From Coriobacteriales bacterium (GTDB lineage Bacteria > Actinomycetota > Coriobacteriia > Coriobacteriales > UBA8131): a DNA stretch of 5,559 nucleotides. The notes under the pieces were generated by a model, which saw nothing but the letters and a program-made list of their open reading frames with translations, had not been told where the DNA came from and searched no databases. Positions within the stretch are counted from its first letter, which is position 1, and every line of letters starts with the position of its first letter. Of this stretch, positions 3,916 through 5,559 are shown in pieces. The translations under genes were made by a program, and so were the position numbers. Where the stretch lies: the NCBI GenBank assembly GCA_031267175.1, contig JAIRZP010000232.1, positions 1-5,559 on the forward strand, given 5' to 3'.

Positions 3916-5559
3916 ATGGAAAAACTGGATAGAAGATCGTTTTTGAAAGGTGCCGCCGTCAGCGCGGTAGGAGTCGGAGCAACAGCGGCGATAACGGGCT
4001 GTACGCCCTCAGGCAACTCGCCTGCTCCGGAAAGCGGCAGCGCGCCGGCAGCAGCCAGCGTTAATACCGCGGGCCAGCAGTGGGCGTTTGAGGTTCCCCC
4101 GGCGGCCATCGACGAGAGCGCGATTGTCGCCACAGAGGAGGCCGATGTCATCGTCGTGGGTGCTGGTATGTCCGGACTCGTGAGCGCCACCTCGTGCCTG
4201 GAGCATGGCCTCAGCGTTATCCTTGTTACCGCGTCTGAGGGAGCTATCAGCCGCGGCGGTTCCAACCATGGTATCAACACGACTATCACGCAGGCCATGG
4301 GCATTCCCAAGTACAGCCCCGAGCCGTTCTATCGTACCCAGTACCTGGCCAACGGCGGCAATTTTCTGCCGGCGCTCTGGTACAAGTTCTACAACAACAG
4401 CACCGAGGCCATGAACTGGCTTGTGGACATTGCCGCCAAGGCCGGCATCAAGTGCACGATCGAGAGTGGCCCGGAGTATACCGTGGAAGACCCCATGTTC
4501 ACGCCGGGTGCTGCCCACGCTTTTTATGTAGAGGACAGCGAACTTGAGGGCGGTATTGGTGGCGGGGAGCCGCACATCGCAGCCGAGCTGGCACGGTATA
4601 TCGTGGATGACCTGGGCGGCACTATCGTCTGGAAGACAAAGGCCGAGCAGCTCATAAAGGAAGGTGGACGGGTCAGCTCCGTTGTCGCCTCCGACATGGC
4701 CTCCGGCGAGTATACGCGCTACACCGGCTCCAGGGCCGTCATTCTTGCGACCGGCGACTTCAGCCACGACAGGGATATGATTACCAAGTACTGCCCGGAA
4801 GCCCTGCCGATACTCTGGGAACTCGAGAACGAGGTCAACTATGACGCGTCCATGCAGGTGGGAGGCCTTATGCCCGGCGATGGCCACAAGATGGCTCTCT
4901 GGGCTGGTGCCGCCTGGCAGCAGGCCCCCAATGTCCTCATGCTGGGACGCCCCAATCTCCCGGCCGACCAGCCCTACACCTCGCATACCGGCTTAATGGT
5001 GGATGCCCATGGTCAGCGTTTCATGAATGAGGACGTGCTCGGTGGCATTGCCTGCGCTACCATCATGAATCTGCCGCAGATCACTGCCTGGTGCATCTGG
5101 GGCACCAATCGTGCGGCCGACGGCGCGCCCTGGGGCAAGCCCAACTACGTGCACGGTACCTACTTTGCCTCTCCCGAGGAGTTCATTAAGACCTGGGACG
5201 AGGATGCCTATGGCTTTGGCGTCATCAAGAACGAAAGCCTGCAGGGCCTCATCGCCGACCTTGGTCTGCCCGCAGAGACCATCGACACCGTCAACCGGTA
5301 TAACGAGCTCTGTGCTTCCGGCGTGGACGAGGACTACTACAAAAAGCCGGAGAAGATGATAGGCGTTAACGATGGCCCCTTCTACGGCTGCCCCTTCAGC
5401 CCGATGTTCCTGACCAGTCTGGGCGGCATCCGCGCCAACAGGCACAACCAGGCTCTGGACGCCGAAGACACCCCCGTTGAAGGACTCTATGTGGTGGGAA
5501 GCGTCATGGGCAACTTCTATTCCAGCGTGTACACCTTTGCCATGGAGGGTATCAACTAC
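3916..5559 (+). CDS. Tat-exported FAD-dependent oxidoreductase, flavocytochrome c/fumarate reductase family (3' end outside window)
   Basis: This is an FAD oxidoreductase of the fumarate/urocanate reductase and 3-ketosteroid dehydrogenase superfamily; the first 548 residues are visible with no stop. The N-terminus has a twin-arginine signal (DRRSFLKG, 5-12, then a hydrophobic stretch to 28). ITGC (26-29) could be a lipobox, giving a membrane-anchored protein outside the cell. A Ser/Ala/Pro-rich linker (30-52) follows. The FAD-binding fold starts at ADVIVVGAGMSGL (76-88), with the second dinucleotide segment at SRAVILATGDFSHD (272-285) and the C-terminal FAD region GLYVVGSVMGNFYSS (523-537). 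No heme CxxCH motif or FMN-binding domain is seen in this part, so electrons would come from a separate partner. By hand alignment, the fumarate-binding His and two Arg residues are replaced (about Thr500, Gly376 and Tyr539), so automatic 'fumarate reductase' naming would mislead. The substrate is unknown; an unsaturated organic acceptor is an inference from the family. Confidence 0.9.
   Translation, partial: MEKLDRRSFLKGAAVSAVGVGATAAITGCTPSGNSPAPESGSAPAAASVNTAGQQWAFEVPPAAIDESAIVATEEADVIVVGAGMSGLVSATSCLEHGLSVILVTASEGAISRGGSNHGINTTITQAMGIPKYSPEPFYRTQYLANGGNFLPALWYKFYNNSTEAMNWLVDIAAKAGIKCTIESGPEYTVEDPMFTPGAAHAFYVEDSELEGGIGGGEPHIAAELARYIVDDLGGTIVWKTKAEQLIKEGGRVSSVVASDMASGEYTRYTGSRAVILATGDFSHDRDMITKYCPEALPILWELENEVNYDASMQVGGLMPGDGHKMALWAGAAWQQAPNVLMLGRPNLPADQPYTSHTGLMVDAHGQRFMNEDVLGGIACATIMNLPQITAWCIWGTNRAADGAPWGKPNYVHGTYFASPEEFIKTWDEDAYGFGVIKNESLQGLIADLGLPAETIDTVNRYNELCASGVDEDYYKKPEKMIGVNDGPFYGCPFSPMFLTSLGGIRANRHNQALDAEDTPVEGLYVVGSVMGNFYSSVYTFAMEGINY

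Noticed and set aside
3465..4310. Minus-strand 281-codon ORF across the divergent gap
   Set aside because: It overlaps the modA start, both promoter candidates and the flavoprotein N-terminus, has a mixed composition and no ribosome site that I can support; best explained as chance.
4009..4986. Minus-strand 325-codon ORF opposite the flavoprotein gene
   Set aside because: The plus strand encodes a clear FAD oxidoreductase here. The antisense protein is His/Gly/Arg-rich without recognisable motifs, as expected for a shadow ORF in high-GC coding DNA.

Overview
The window is a compact, GC-rich bacterial region with two divergent transcription units separated by a 390-base regulatory gap. The combination of a Tat-exported, probably lipid-anchored flavoprotein reductase, a molybdate transporter, Ser/Gly/Ala/Pro-rich lipoprotein linkers and high GC suggests an anaerobic actinobacterium of the Coriobacteriia (Eggerthellaceae-like: Eggerthella, Gordonibacter, Adlercreutzia, Slackia). 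This placement is inferred from gene content, since no marker gene is present.

The left 3.5 kb (minus strand, read right to left) is a molybdate ABC transporter operon in the order modA-modB-modC. ModA is a lipoprotein that captures the oxyanion outside the cell, ModB is the membrane channel and ModC is the ATPase. modC starts on a GTG inside the stop codon of modB (4-base overlap) and runs off the left edge of the window. ModB is unusual in two ways. About 190 residues of unrecognised extracytoplasmic sequence sit between its first hydrophobic segment and the conserved permease core. It also ends in a highly charged, repeat-derived cytoplasmic tail. A 150-base gap between modA and modB holds a GC-rich hairpin and a perfect TATAAT hexamer at the modB start.

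The right 1.64 kb (plus strand) is the first 548 codons of a flavocytochrome c/fumarate reductase-type FAD oxidoreductase. It has a twin-arginine signal and a possible lipobox. By hand alignment it lacks the three residues that bind and protonate fumarate in the classical enzymes, so its substrate is probably something else. It runs off the right edge.

The divergent gap (3526-3915) is densely structured. It has an extended -10 promoter candidate in each direction, a long inverted repeat nested inside an 8-bp outer inverted repeat, a pair of 12-base direct repeats that also form a dyad, three degenerate 15-base tandem repeats, and a 29-codon ORF with a near-perfect Shine-Dalgarno that would encode a small hydrophobic peptide. 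Some of these readings compete with each other, as stated in the entries. A plausible biological link is that anaerobes of this type use many molybdopterin enzymes and flavoprotein reductases for respiration, but nothing in the window proves co-regulation. No RNA genes, mobile elements or CRISPR arrays were seen.
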